Source: Diphasiastrum complanatum
Lineage: Eukaryota > Streptophyta > Lycopodiopsida > Lycopodiales > Lycopodiaceae
Reading direction: 5' to 3'
Length of the DNA: 64,000 nt
Assembly (NCBI GenBank): GCA_029204225.1
Contig: MU831548.1
Location: 126,001 to 190,000 of the forward strand
The position numbers and the translations under genes are program-made. Under the pieces are notes generated by a model. It saw nothing but the letters and a program-made list of their open reading frames with translations, was not told the origin of the DNA and did no database searches. Of the stretch, positions 23,858 to 33,719 are shown in pieces (the stretch's first letter is position 1; each line of letters starts with the position of its first letter).

Positions 23858-24281
23858 TTTATGGTTTTTTTTTTTTTTGAACAATCCGGGTTTAAAATAT
23901 ATCAAGGTATTTTAATCAGAGTATAGTGATTTGTATGTGTCCAAATATCACAGTGTTCGATGTAGGAGTATTGCAAAAACTGGATTGATAACTGTGGTAT
24001 TTGGCAAGTAGTAGGATCTAGTCAATTATAGTATTGACTTTCCAATAGACTCGGCTCGGTTGAGATCCGGGTTTTATGGTTTTTTTTTTTTAACAATCCG
24101 GGTTTAAAATATATCAAGGTATTTTAATTAGAGTATAGTGATTTGTATGTGACCAAATATCACAGTGTTTGATGTAGGAGTATTGCAAAAACTAGGTTGA
24201 TAACTGTGGTACTTGGCAAGTAGTAGGATCTAGTCAATTATAGAATTGACTTTCTAGTTGACTCGGCTCGATTGAGATCTC
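23858..24281. repeat. Tandem duplication, two ~211 bp units
   Basis: Each unit runs from GGTTTTATGGTTTT(T)n ACAATCCGGG to GACTCGGCTCG.TTGAGATC. Corresponding points are 211-212 bp apart, for example ACAATCCGGG at 23881 and 24093. The copies differ at few positions, mainly in the length of the T run. The second leads directly into the minisatellite. Confidence 0.9.
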
Positions 24282-24441
24282 GAGACAATGACGGTTGAGA
24301 TTTGAAAGATAGACGTGGTTGAGATGTCAATGGAGAGGCTCGGTCGAGATCTTAATGGAGAGCCTCGGTCGAGATCTTCACAAAGAGACCCGGTTGAGAA
24401 CCTGATAGAGAGATGCGGTCGAGATCCTGATGGAGAGATGC
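24260..24441. repeat. 24-25 bp minisatellite
   Basis: About seven units have the core GGT(C/T)GAGATCTT.ATGGAGAG. The core GGTTGAGATTTGAAA is the same as in the array at 4909-5030, 19 kb away. It begins at the end of the tandem duplication, each unit of which ends with the same GGTTGAGATC core. Confidence 0.85.
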
Positions 24442-24984
24442 GGGGAAAGACTCCACAATCTGACTCAACAACGTGGACTGGATTATGTCCTTGCAAAATA
24501 TTAAAACAACCAAAAAGTTGTTCAACAGATGTGCAGTCGCCTGTATGATTGGCTCCGTGATAGCCTCTATCAGGTAACCATTGTTAGTTTGGATAAGAAT
24601 CTCTGGTGCAGTCTGGGTGACAAAAGGTTTGATCAGGACTTTTGCCTGACGATGAGAGATGGGCTGGTGGTCACCGGACATAATGCCAACAATGACCATC
24701 GAGTCCGCATTAATCTATACCTTGTACATGGTACCCTAGTACACGATTTGAAAACACGACTTCGGCGCATCCCAAGTGGCATAAACGTGAAGGGCGAGGC
24801 TCATGTTGATGTCAGAGCTAAAAAACGCCGGGTAAAAACCCATTGCTTCAAGAAGTGAGCCAGCAATCTGGAGCCATGGTTTAATCAGGACTTCAAAAAG
24901 CAAGGGCCAAATCTGGGTGGCTGATGGTATTTCTCGCTAGATCACCTGCTTGGTTCCAGAGTCATCAAAAGATGAGGAGGCCAT
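24352..24984 (-). pseudogene. Unrecognised minus-strand frame of ~210 codons with three amber stops
   Basis: From an ATG at 24984 (MASSSFDDSGTKQ) the same frame runs to 24352 with only three stops, all TAG, at 24939, 24738 and 24717. Between them the text is protein-like: SATQIWPLLFEVLIKPW, LALHVYATWDAPKS, INADSMVIVGIMSGD, AEILIQ-like PEILIQTNNGYLIEAI and PIIQATAHLLNN. No retroelement or host domain is recognised. A TATA box lies 250 bp upstream. The C-terminal end runs into the minisatellite. It may be the first ORF of a gypsy-type element or a decayed host gene. The function is unknown. Confidence 0.4.
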
Positions 24985-25234
24985 GTTAGCAGTGATAGTT
25001 AAAGTGCAAAGAAGTAGAAAAAATAGGGGAAAAGCTAAAAGGTGATGGAAACAAAAAAAAAACAGTGGATAACAAAAGTTGGATAGTAGTAACAACAGTT
25101 CAGAATGCAGACCTAGATTTAGAGTATGCAAATGATGGCTTGTATGAAGTTTGGTCACATTCGGAGAACTTAGAAAATCTGGTCGAAATTTGAACAAAGC
25201 TTCGCTAGGAAAGATGACAAATGACTTGAATTCA

Positions 25235-25247
25235 GCCCTTATATAGC
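25235..25247 (-). promoter_or_regulatory. Candidate TATA box
   Basis: The minus strand reads GCTATATAAGGGC, a near-ideal plant TATA box. It lies about 250 bp upstream of the ATG at 24984, with no long frame between except the leader. It could belong to an LTR promoter. Confidence 0.4.
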
Positions 25248-25259
25248 AAAATTTAGAGT

Positions 25260-25970
25260 GTGTATAAGGTGAAATCTACTTTTCCTTGCCCAGTTCCACC
25301 CAAATTTTGGCAGGGACCTTCTTCACAAAATTCGAAGACCTCAGAGAAGTCTGTGAGAGTTCAAAACGTGATTTGGCTGCCCTGCGAAGGTTCTGCGAGA
25401 GTTCAGGTAGTCTGCGAGGGTTCAATCCTTGCAAGAAGTGAATGATCACACAACTTGCTCCTGTGGTTGGATTTTCAAGATCAAGCCATAAAGATAGGCT
25501 AATTTCACTGCTCTGATTCCATTTATGCCCCTTGCGAAGGTTGGTTTGATGATCTTGATGCTCTACGAAGGTTTTGAAAATTCTGCTTTTGGGAACCCTT
25601 GCACACACTAAAAAATGATATTTTTTTCCATCAGTAATCCTTGCAAAGATTTTTATAGATGCATCTAGGTCAGATCTAGAGATTGTCCAAGTTTCAAGAG
25701 CTATCTCCCAGGGGATCTCCAAAAATCATAAAAAAAAGTGCTCTTTTAGAGTGTTTTTTGACGAGATCTTGAGATTCTCTAATTTTTAGCTTTTGCAAAC
25801 TAGTAATTTGCTACATCCATGTTAGATCTAACTCTTTAGAAGTTCTGGTAGGTATTTGGTAGCAGATCCATTAGTTTTGGTGAATTTTGCCCTGATCTTG
25901 CAATGGTTACTGAGATCGAGGTCTCTGATCTGCAAAGTGGGGGCTTATTGGTGTAATCTGATGATATGCT
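25260..25970. other. Unassigned DNA with TGCGAAGG/CCTTGC clusters
   Basis: Between the TATA box and the GATC array is DNA with repeated TGCGAAGGTT, CTGCGAGGGTT and CCTTGCAA motifs, at roughly 25375-25440, 25530-25575 and 25600-25650. A 148-codon minus frame covers it but has no known domain. It may be the U3 part of an unidentified LTR. Confidence 0.3.
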
Positions 25971-25984
25971 TCCCTCTTGGTCCT

Positions 25985-26100
25985 ATTTGGACCTAGATCC
26001 CTCTTGGATCTTGTTGGATCTTCTCTGATCTTGCCAGATCTGGCTGAATCTTGATGGATCTAGCTTGATCTGGCTTGATCTTTCTAGATCTAGTTGTGGT
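25985..26100. repeat. GATC-rich short-period array
   Basis: Nine or ten copies of a (T/A/G)GATCT core recur roughly every 9-13 bp between 25985 and 26100, with variable spacers such as CTTGTTG and CTCT. Confidence 0.7.
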
Positions 26101-26163
26101 GGCCGAACAGATAAACTTTTTGTAACATGCCACCACCAACCTGGATCTGTCTCACTGTGGTGG

Positions 26164-27290
26164 CTAGTACCTGTGCAACCAGCTACCATTGATGGGTGTA
26201 TCGAAAGATGTCCCATCTAGCTTCTCTTCATCAAGGCATTGCATTGTGGCGATCCTTCGCCGGTACATTGGAACTAACAGGGGCTTGTGTGGTAGTGGCC
26301 CCGACGACCGGTACAGTGCTGTCTTGCAAACCACTCTCCGAAAATCAAACTGTAATAACAAAAGTAGCCATCGAGTGAATCTCTCTATGTTGCAGGTTTT
26401 GTTAATGAAATAGAGCAAGGGTTGATGGTCCATATAAAAAGAAAAGTGTGTGGCCATCAAGGAGTGCCGAAACTTCTTAATCACATATATCATTGCCAGT
26501 GCTTCCCTCTCTGTGGTTGAATAATTCATTTTTGTATCACTGATTTGTCGGCTTGCAAATTGGATCAAAAAATTCTTTTTGTGTTCTCCTGGCTGGGTTA
26601 AGACTGCTCCAACTGCATACTTTGATGCATCCGTATGCACATGAAACTCAATGGACCAATTGGGCAGACGTAGGATTGGTGCTAAAACCAATGCATCTTT
26701 AAGTTTTTGGAAAGCCCTTAGGGCTTTCTTGTTCCAATGTAGATCCGTTGTTAGTTTGTAAATTGGTCGTGCTAACTCCGCAAAATCTAGAATGAGGATC
26801 CTATAATAGTTAGCATGACTCATAAAGATGTAGAACTCGCGGATCGTTCCTGGTGGTGGTAGATCAACAATGATTCTGATTTTCGATAGTTCTGTGGCAA
26901 TCCCATGTCTATATACTATATGGCCGAGAATCAAGCCATGTGTAACCCAAAATTGACATTTTGCTGGATTCAAGGAGATCTGGAATTCGCGGCATTTTTG
27001 TAGCACCTTCTCCAGATTGGATAAGTGTTCAGATTGGATAAGCCGTCAAAAAAGCTGTAGGCTTCGGCCCCAGCTACTCTGTCAAAGAGACTCTCTGTAA
27101 AGGGCAAAGGAAAATAATCCTTTTTGGTGACTGTGTTTAGCTCCTTCAGATTCACACAGATCCATCTTTTGTCATTCTTCTTGAGTACTATAACTATCGA
27201 CGATACCCATTCAGTGTGCTCGATTTCATAAATGAAATCTGCATCTAATAGCTTCTGCAATTCCTACTTGATCAACTCTATATAGTTTGG
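26164..27290 (-). pseudogene. Ty3/gypsy reverse transcriptase (core deleted) and RNase H
   Basis: On the minus strand RT begins near 27290 with LQKLLDADFIYEIEHTEW (one change of frame), then VLKKNDKRWICVNLKELN and FPLPF with GAEAYSFFDG. At about 27025 it jumps to VLQKCREFQISLNPAKC and QFWVTHGLILGHIV. The palm segment with the YxDD catalytic box is missing. RNase H follows intact to FHVHTDASKYAVGAVL, FASRQISDTKMNY, TEREALAMIYVIKKFRH and MDHQPLLYFINKT, then a frameshift after RRVV. The KKD-FPLPF and VAGAEAYSFFDG text is Athila/Tat-like. Integrase is not present downstream. Confidence 0.85.
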
Positions 27291-27510
27291 ATTGCAGCAG
27301 TAGTAGCGGCTCACCTTGGGGACTGCTCCATCCACCAAGGGTATGGTGTGTTGGACTACTGTTGGCGGAATGCCCTTCAGATCACTCATCAAATTGACAC
27401 CTGATTCTCCATCTACCACTGCTACCTCGTCCTAGAATCTCTTGTGTTTGATTGGCAGAGTGATGTTGTGTTCCTCGCTTTCCCACACTACCCCAATATG
27501 GAGGACGTTA

Positions 27511-28490
27511 CTAGTCTCCCGTACAATATATGGACTTTGGCGCTATTGGCTTTGCGTCCGCTTTTGCCCATTCCGCCAAAAGGCTTTTAGCTTGTGGTGC
27601 AATCCGCAATAATTCCTCATGGAGTAAACTAACACGGCTTTTCAGTAGGCTTGTGAGCCTTTCGGTGCATAGTTCCTCAGGCTCCACCATGTGGAAGGGT
27701 GGTTCATGATGATGCAATCGATCATTCTGATCAATGCACAATGGTAATCCCGTTCATGGTTCCCGTTCATCATCACAGGAGGTTCCATAGGGTTGTCCTT
27801 TTCTTGCTCTTTTTCCTCCGCTTGTGCTCTCTGTACCCAGTGTCGTATCTTCTGGCACTGTCTTCTTTCTCCCCTCACATTCAGATATGGCGCTGAAGTT
27901 GAGAGTTGGTCATTAGTGACCAATGGTGGTGGTGAGGGAGCCACTTGCTTCCTCTTATGTGCTCGCGTAACGGCTAACACAGAGGCATGGAAATGTTGCC
28001 CTTCTGGTGGCATCCTCAGAAATGTTGCTCGTTGTATTGCAATGAAGTTCAATGGTGTGCTAGTCCCAGGTCTCAGTGGACAATTCTTGTAGTAGTGTCC
28101 ATAACTGCATTCTCGGCAAAAGGATGTATATTGTCCCTTGTAAGGACATTCATCAATTCTGTGTCCTTCGCCACATTTGTAGCAACCGTAATTTTTTCCG
28201 CTTGACACTGAGTTTGAGCTGCATAGGCCGGAATATATTCATTTATGGTAGAATCCATAAATGGTTCATCTAGCCCATACCATTGCTGCTTCTCAGGTTG
28301 AGGTGGTACTAGCATCTCTGGTTCTGTTGCTGTCAAGTTTGCGTGGGCCACTTGTTGATTGGCTGGCCCCGGTGGTGCAGGTAAGGCCATACGTTGTTGA
28401 TTATTCGGTGCACCGTACCTCAGTGCCGCATTTGGTGCCCCTTGATGATATGGATAAGAAGCGTGCATTGTTGTGTTGCACAAATGGAAA
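27511..28490 (-). pseudogene. Ty3/gypsy gag with double zinc knuckle
   Basis: A Pro/Gln-rich minus-strand region (PAPPGPANQQVAHAN, VPPQPEKQQWYGLDEPF) leads through a frameshift near 28205 into two knuckles, CYKCGEGHRIDEC and FCRECSYGHYYKNC. A linker with RMPPEGQHFHASV and an Arg/Lys-rich stretch follows, then a frame change to 27741-27511. The aspartic protease between gag and RT could not be found in any frame, so it is lost or unrecognisable. The 5' end is cut at about 28490, where copia gag begins. Confidence 0.75.
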
Positions 28491-28943
28491 AAATCTATGG
28501 GTCAATCTCAGGGTTGATGGAGTCTCCTATGCAAGACAATTCTCTATGGAGGTCTTTAACTCTCACTACATAAGCTGAAGCACATTCATCACTTCTTTGT
28601 ACACTTTGAAAAATTTGGTTCTTAGTGTTAGAAGTCTAGAAGTATTGTTTGCCTCATAGATAGACTTGAGAGTATCCCAAGCATCTTTGGCATTAGTACA
28701 AGCACCAATTTCTCTTAAGATGTCATTTGAGACATTTATCTTAATATAATGCAGAGCCATCCTGGCTCTCTTTTTGTACTTTGGAATTTCTTGAGGAATT
28801 TGTGCTTCTTCTTCAATGCCAAGTACAATATCCATCACATCTTGTAGTATTAAGACAAATTCCATTCTAACCTTCCAAATTGAGTAATTGGAGGTTGATA
28901 ATCTTTCACTTGCTTCTAATAGAAAGACACCCATTGAAGTCAT
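28490..28943 (-). pseudogene. Minus-strand copia gag, truncated
   Basis: The probable start is the Met at 28943 (MTSMGVFLLEASERL), matching the start of the intact element at 50440 (MSSMGGYLMESSERL). Gag text continues with TSNYSIWKVRMEF, LILQDVMDIVLGIEE and CTNAKDAWDTLKSIYEANNTSR. A frameshift near 28590 moves it to YVVRVKDLHRELSCIG, and it ends at the gypsy junction near 28490. Zinc knuckle and pol are absent on this side. Confidence 0.85.
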
Positions 28944-29603
28944 AAAGAATGATGGAAATAAAAAAAGATGGATGAAAGAATTGCTTATCTTCTCACTATA
29001 GGAACCAATCAAGGGTACAAAACCAAATTTTCTGTAAGATGGCAAAAGTTATGGTTCTCTGAATTTTACACGTGTGAAATATTTTAAAAATGTCAAATTG
29101 ACTCAAATACAATCTATTTGTATGAAATAATTTGCCTAGAACCTATAAATTTTGTCTAAATCACATGTAGATGAGATTGTGTAGCTTCTGGATGATTTTT
29201 GTGTTCATTCAAGCAATAAATGACATGTACACGCGATTTGCCACAGGTCTAGGTGCCCTATCTACGACTCTTCAAAAGCTTATAACTTTTGATTGGCTTA
29301 TCCAACTATCATGATTCAAAATGCATCAAATTCTACACATTTCTAGCTTTCTAGTGGGCTAATCTACAAGAAATTTGGATCTAAGGTGAGAGAGAACCAC
29401 CAATCTAGAAATGGGTGGATTTCACACATGCCAGCACTTGAAATTCCGTACAGTACCTGATCTTGCCCATTCAATGTGGTTTGAAGCTCTAAATCACCAG
29501 AAAACTACAAACTAGCTAGAAAGTAGAATTTAGACAATTCCTAGCTTGAAATCTGATCAGATCTGCAAACTTTTTGATTAGATTTGCTTATAAAACTTAG
29601 GTA
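28944..29603 (-). other. Leader between primer-binding site and gag
   Basis: Non-coding on both strands. It contains TTTTACACGTGTGAAA near 29065-29080 and ATTCCGTACAGTACC near 29437, motifs that recur in the leaders of other copia elements here. Confidence 0.6.
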
Positions 29604-29616
29604 GGCTCTGATACCA
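29604..29616 (-). other. Primer-binding site (initiator tRNA-Met type)
   Basis: Plus-strand GGCTCTGATACCA, three bases from the LTR end at 29620. This orients the flanking LTR as a 5' LTR for the gag at 28943. Confidence 0.9.
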
Positions 29617-29619
29617 TGC

Positions 29620-30027
29620 TGAAATCACATGTGTGGGATGCCCTACACATGTATTTTTGATCTCCTAAGCCCAATAACACCATAAAGATCAGACTAGCAT
29701 TGGTTATCAATAGGAAAGCTGATCATACAAGCAATATTATTGTGTTACAAGCAAGATCTGTCAACAAAACATAAGACTAAGCATCATAAATGCCTCTTCA
29801 ACTAGAGAGAGAAAATAAGAAGTACAAAATTCGTGGAGAGAGAGAGAGGGCACAAAGAGCTTGTCTCCAAATTTGCATTACACACAAATTTCATCATCTT
29901 CTCAATGAGAGTACATCACATATATATAGATCCACAGACTCTTCTCCTACTTTGAGTTGAATTGGAGTTGTGAATCCACCTCTCAAACTAGACTTATTCA
30001 AGCCACCTCACTATGTCTAATTGTGCC
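29620..30027 (-). repeat. LTR-A copy shared by two copia bodies
   Basis: This is the reverse complement of the 3' part of LTR-A (781-1188). Its upstream end is fused in the GGCACAA heptamer directly to RNase H coding, so the first ~200 bp of the LTR, the PPT and the RNase H tail are missing. It therefore serves as 3' LTR of one element and 5' LTR of the next. Confidence 0.8.
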
Positions 30028-30850
30028 GATATGTTGTCACATTTGATCAAGGGAATATCATCCTCTTTGATGCACTTTAGCTCCATGACTAACCTCTTGA
30101 TCCAAAGCACCTCTTTAGTTGTTGTAGTGAGTGCTTTGTACTCGGCCTCACAAGATGATAGAGATATGGTATCTTGCTTCTTTGAAATCCAAGACACAAG
30201 ATTGCCTCCAAGAAAGATAGCATATGCATTAATGGACTTTCGATCCATTTTATCACTTGCAAAATTGGAATCTGAATAGCCAACAATGGTTAGATCTTCA
30301 TTCTTGTACAATAAACCATAATCTTGAGTAGAAGATACATATCTTAGAACTCTCTTGGCCATCTTCCAATGTTGGATCTTGCGATCTTGCATAAATTGAC
30401 TCAATTTGTGCACACAATAGCTCAAATCGGGTCTAGTGATAATAAGCCAAATTAAAGAGCCTATAAGACTTCTATAAAGTGTGATGTCTTCGAAGGATCT
30501 TTCATCACCTTTAATAGGATCTTTTACATGTTGCTCCATGGGAGTATCTATGCATTTACAATTTTGCATATTGAATTTTCTCAACATAGAAAAGACATAT
30601 CTAGATTGACAAATAAAAGCATACTCTTCATGAAAATCAATCTCAAGGCCCAAAATGTAATGGATCTCTCCTAGATCTTGCATTTTTAATTCTTTTCCTA
30701 ATGCATCTTTGGTTTCTTGAACTAGCATCAAACAACTTCCACTAAGAATAATGTCATCTACATAGATTAGAAGAATGGCAATATTACTACCATCAAACTT
30801 TAAGTACATAGAAGGATCATAGTCACTAAGCACAAATCCTAATAAACTCT
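30021..30850 (-). pseudogene. Copia RT (second half) and RNase H, minus strand
   Basis: A single open frame starts mid-RT at LGFVLSDYDPSMYLKF. It has the catalytic YVDDIILSG, MQDLGEIHYILGLEIDF, SLIWLIITRPDLSYCVH and RNase H motifs YSDSNFASD, SSCEAEYKAL and CDNISAQ. It then runs into LTR-A and ends at LDIVRWLE. The right edge (30847-30850) is fused to RNase H of the next body. It is very similar to element 1-497. Confidence 0.9.
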
Positions 30851-33303
30851 CCTTTGTTGTGGTTGTAAGAGACTTGTATTCAGTTCACAAGATGATAAGG
30901 AAATAGTTGCCTGCTTCTTTAATAGCCAAGAAACCAAGTTCCCTCCAAGAAATATAGTGTAAGTACTTGTGGATTTCCTATCCAACCTGTCTCCTGCAAA
31001 ATCTGAATCTGAAAAAGCAATCAAAGTCAGATCTTCTCCTTTGTACAATAATCCATAATCCAAGGTAGAAGATATATACCTCAAGACTCTTTTAGCCAAC
31101 TTCTAATGATATAACTTTGGATCCTACATGTGTTGACTTAGCTTATGAACACAAAAGCTTAGATCTGGCCTAGTCACTTTTAACCAAATAAGTGAGCCAA
31201 TAAGACTCCTATAAAGAGTGATGTCCTCAAAAGATTTTTCATCATCTTTCATAGGAACTTTTACAGTGTGTTCCATAGGTGTATCTATGTCTTTACAGTT
31301 ATCCATATGGAATTTTTTGAGCATGGAAAGTGCATATGTACTTTGGCTTATAAATGCATGACCTTTTCAAAAATCTATTTCAAGGCCTAGAATATAGTGA
31401 AAAACTCCTAAGTCCTGCATTTTAAACTCAAAACCAAGTGCATGCTTAGTTTCAACTAACTTCTCACTGTTTCCACAAAGAATGATATCATCTTCATAGA
31501 TGAGAAGAATAATTACAACGTTATATACAAACTTATAATACAGAGAAGGGTCATATTCACTTAGACAAAATCCGAGTGATATGAGATAGGAGTTGAGCCT
31601 GCATACCAAGACCTTGGTGCCTGTTTCAGTCCATACAGACTTTTGAACAAAAGACAAGCTTTTGATTCTTCACCTTCCTTCACAAAACCTGGAGGCTACT
31701 CCAAGATAACCATTGAGAAATGCATTAGAAACATCAAGCTGAAACAACTCCATTTGTGAAGACATGCCAGAGAGATGAGTATTCGAATTGTTACCATCTT
31801 TGCAACTGGTGCAAAGGTGTCTTCATAATCAAGACCTTTGATTTGTGAGTAGCCTTTGGCACAAAGTCTTGTTTTATACTTATTGATAGATCCGTCATGA
31901 TTATACTTGATTCTGAATACCCACTTACATCCAATCACATGCATGTTGTTTGGTGGCTCCACAAGCTCCCATGTGTTGTTTGACATCAAGGCTTCAAACT
32001 CTTGGGTCATTGTTTCAACCCACTCTTTGAATTGAAGTGCTTCTTGGACATCCTTAGGCTCTTCATCTGATATAAAAAGTGCATGATAGGAAGTTTCACC
32101 TTCCACTTGCCTTCCTTCAGCATCATATGTGATCCTAATTGGCTAAGATCTTGCTCGTGTAGATCTTCTTGGTGTGGTAGCTTGAATTTGCTCCTCCTCA
32201 AGCCTCGGCCTCACCTCTTCTTGAACATCATCAATATTGATGATTGATCTTGCATGAGACTCGTTGACCCGTGCATCATCCAAGTCCTGCATTTTCAACT
32301 TTGCATTCTTTTTTGGTAGATGCACTAGGATCTTCCTTCTTCCTAGTTTCTAGAGGAACATGCACAAAGCAAACACAGCCAAACATCCTAAGATGATCTA
32401 CCTTAGGCTTTTTCTTATACAACATCTCAAATGGTGTCTTTCCTCCTATTGCAAGATTTGAAAGCCTATTACAAAAATAGTTTGCACATGCAACTGCCTC
32501 TCCCCAAAATTCTTTAGGCAGAGAAGCTTCTAGCCTAATGGCTTTTGCACATTCACACAAAGTTCTATTTTTTTCTCTCAGCAACTCCATTTTGCTGAGG
32601 AGTATATGAACAAGAAAACTCTCTTTGATTACCCTCTCTCTCACAAAAGTCTTTAAACTTATTGGAAGTGTATTCTCCTCCACTATCACTTCTCAAAGCT
32701 TTTAACTTGAAAGGAAATTGCTTTTCTACATAAGCTTTGAAAGTAAGAAAAACATCATAGACCATGGCTTTTGAAGACATCATATAGATCCAAGAATATC
32801 TTGTATAATCATCTACAAAAGAGACAAAGTGGTTTGCTCCTCCTTTGCTCTTAGTTGATGAGAAATGAACATCTGAGTGTACAAGTTCAAATGGTTGCTT
32901 TGTCTTGGTACTTGATCTAGGAAAAGGCCTTCTGTGTGATTTTGCCAACACACAAGCTTCACAAGGTAGAAGCTCCTTAGACAGTGTCTTTGGAAGTCCA
33001 ACAACTTTTCCTTCTTTGACCATAGATTGCATGGCTTTAAAATTGGGATGTCCCAATCTCTTGTGCCACAGATCCTCCTGTAGAACCTTGGTCTCATAAG
33101 CAATATCTGAAATGTTAGCACTCTCCCTAGAATCTAGTTTGTACAACTTACCAATTCTAGATCCTCTAGCAATAACTTCATTTTCTCTTGAGATTATACA
33201 CTTGTCAACTTGAAACTTGACATCCAATCCACTATCAAACATTGACCTACACTAATGAGATTCTTAGTCAATCTAGGTACATACAATACATCATGTAAGC
33301 AAA
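30848..33303 (-). pseudogene. Copia protease end, integrase, RT and partial RNase H, minus strand
   Basis: Reading from 33303: CLHDVLYVPRLTKNLISVGQ (PR to pre-integrase), then LWHKRLGHPNF and CEACVLAKSHRR (complete HHCC finger), VHSDVHFSS, RSDSGGEYTS and the Glu of GVAER. A frameshift follows at about 32575. C-terminal text includes FWGEAVACANYFCNRL and HVPLETRKKEDPS. RT starts at CKWVFRIKYNHDG. The RT catalytic box is YEDD rather than YVDD, and about 12 residues are missing near 31700. RNase H is cut at TTTTKE (30848). Confidence 0.9.
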
Positions 33304-33566
33304 ACGATTTTGATGATGAGCAGTTTGCGACAAATTATCTTTCTAATATTTTTTGCTTAATTTTTGGCTATGTAATCAGATCGAAAATGTTCTGTTTGAG
33401 TCTGATAGGCATAGTCATGCTTAAAGAAAGAGTGAGATAGCTTATTTCACTACGCATGAACACTTTTTGTTCAAGTTCATTTTCTTTTCGAGTTTCGAGT
33501 TCGCTTCTTTTCGTGTTCATTTTTTTTTTGAGGTATTTTCGTTTCTCACACCCATCTTTCCCAACA
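33304..33566 (+). repeat. LTR-F, 3' part of a 5' LTR
   Basis: It ends ...CATCTTTCCCAACA immediately before a primer-binding site. It shares about 100 bp with 12118-12216. A T-rich TTTTCG repeat tract lies at 33490-33545. The left end is truncated against the minus-strand copia. Confidence 0.65.
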
Positions 33567-33578
33567 TGGTATCAAAGG
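33567..33578 (+). other. Primer-binding site
   Basis: TGGTATCAAAGG is a variant of the initiator tRNA-Met complement and abuts the LTR end CCAACA. Confidence 0.75.
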
Positions 33579-33719
33579 TATTTTCGTAGCTTGATAAGCT
33601 TCCACAGTAACAAGACTAATAGCCGATAGAGTATTTGTCTTCTTATTCTATAATTTTGCGCTAGATTTTCATACTTAAGTCATTGATAGTTTTTCCTATC
33701 ACCTAGACTAATCTTCCAC

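Noticed and set aside
24937-25197. Hydrophobic Leu/Phe-rich minus frame as an envelope-like or secreted protein
   Set aside because: It is the translated pyrimidine-rich leader upstream of the better ATG at 24984, and no other copy or envelope feature supports it.
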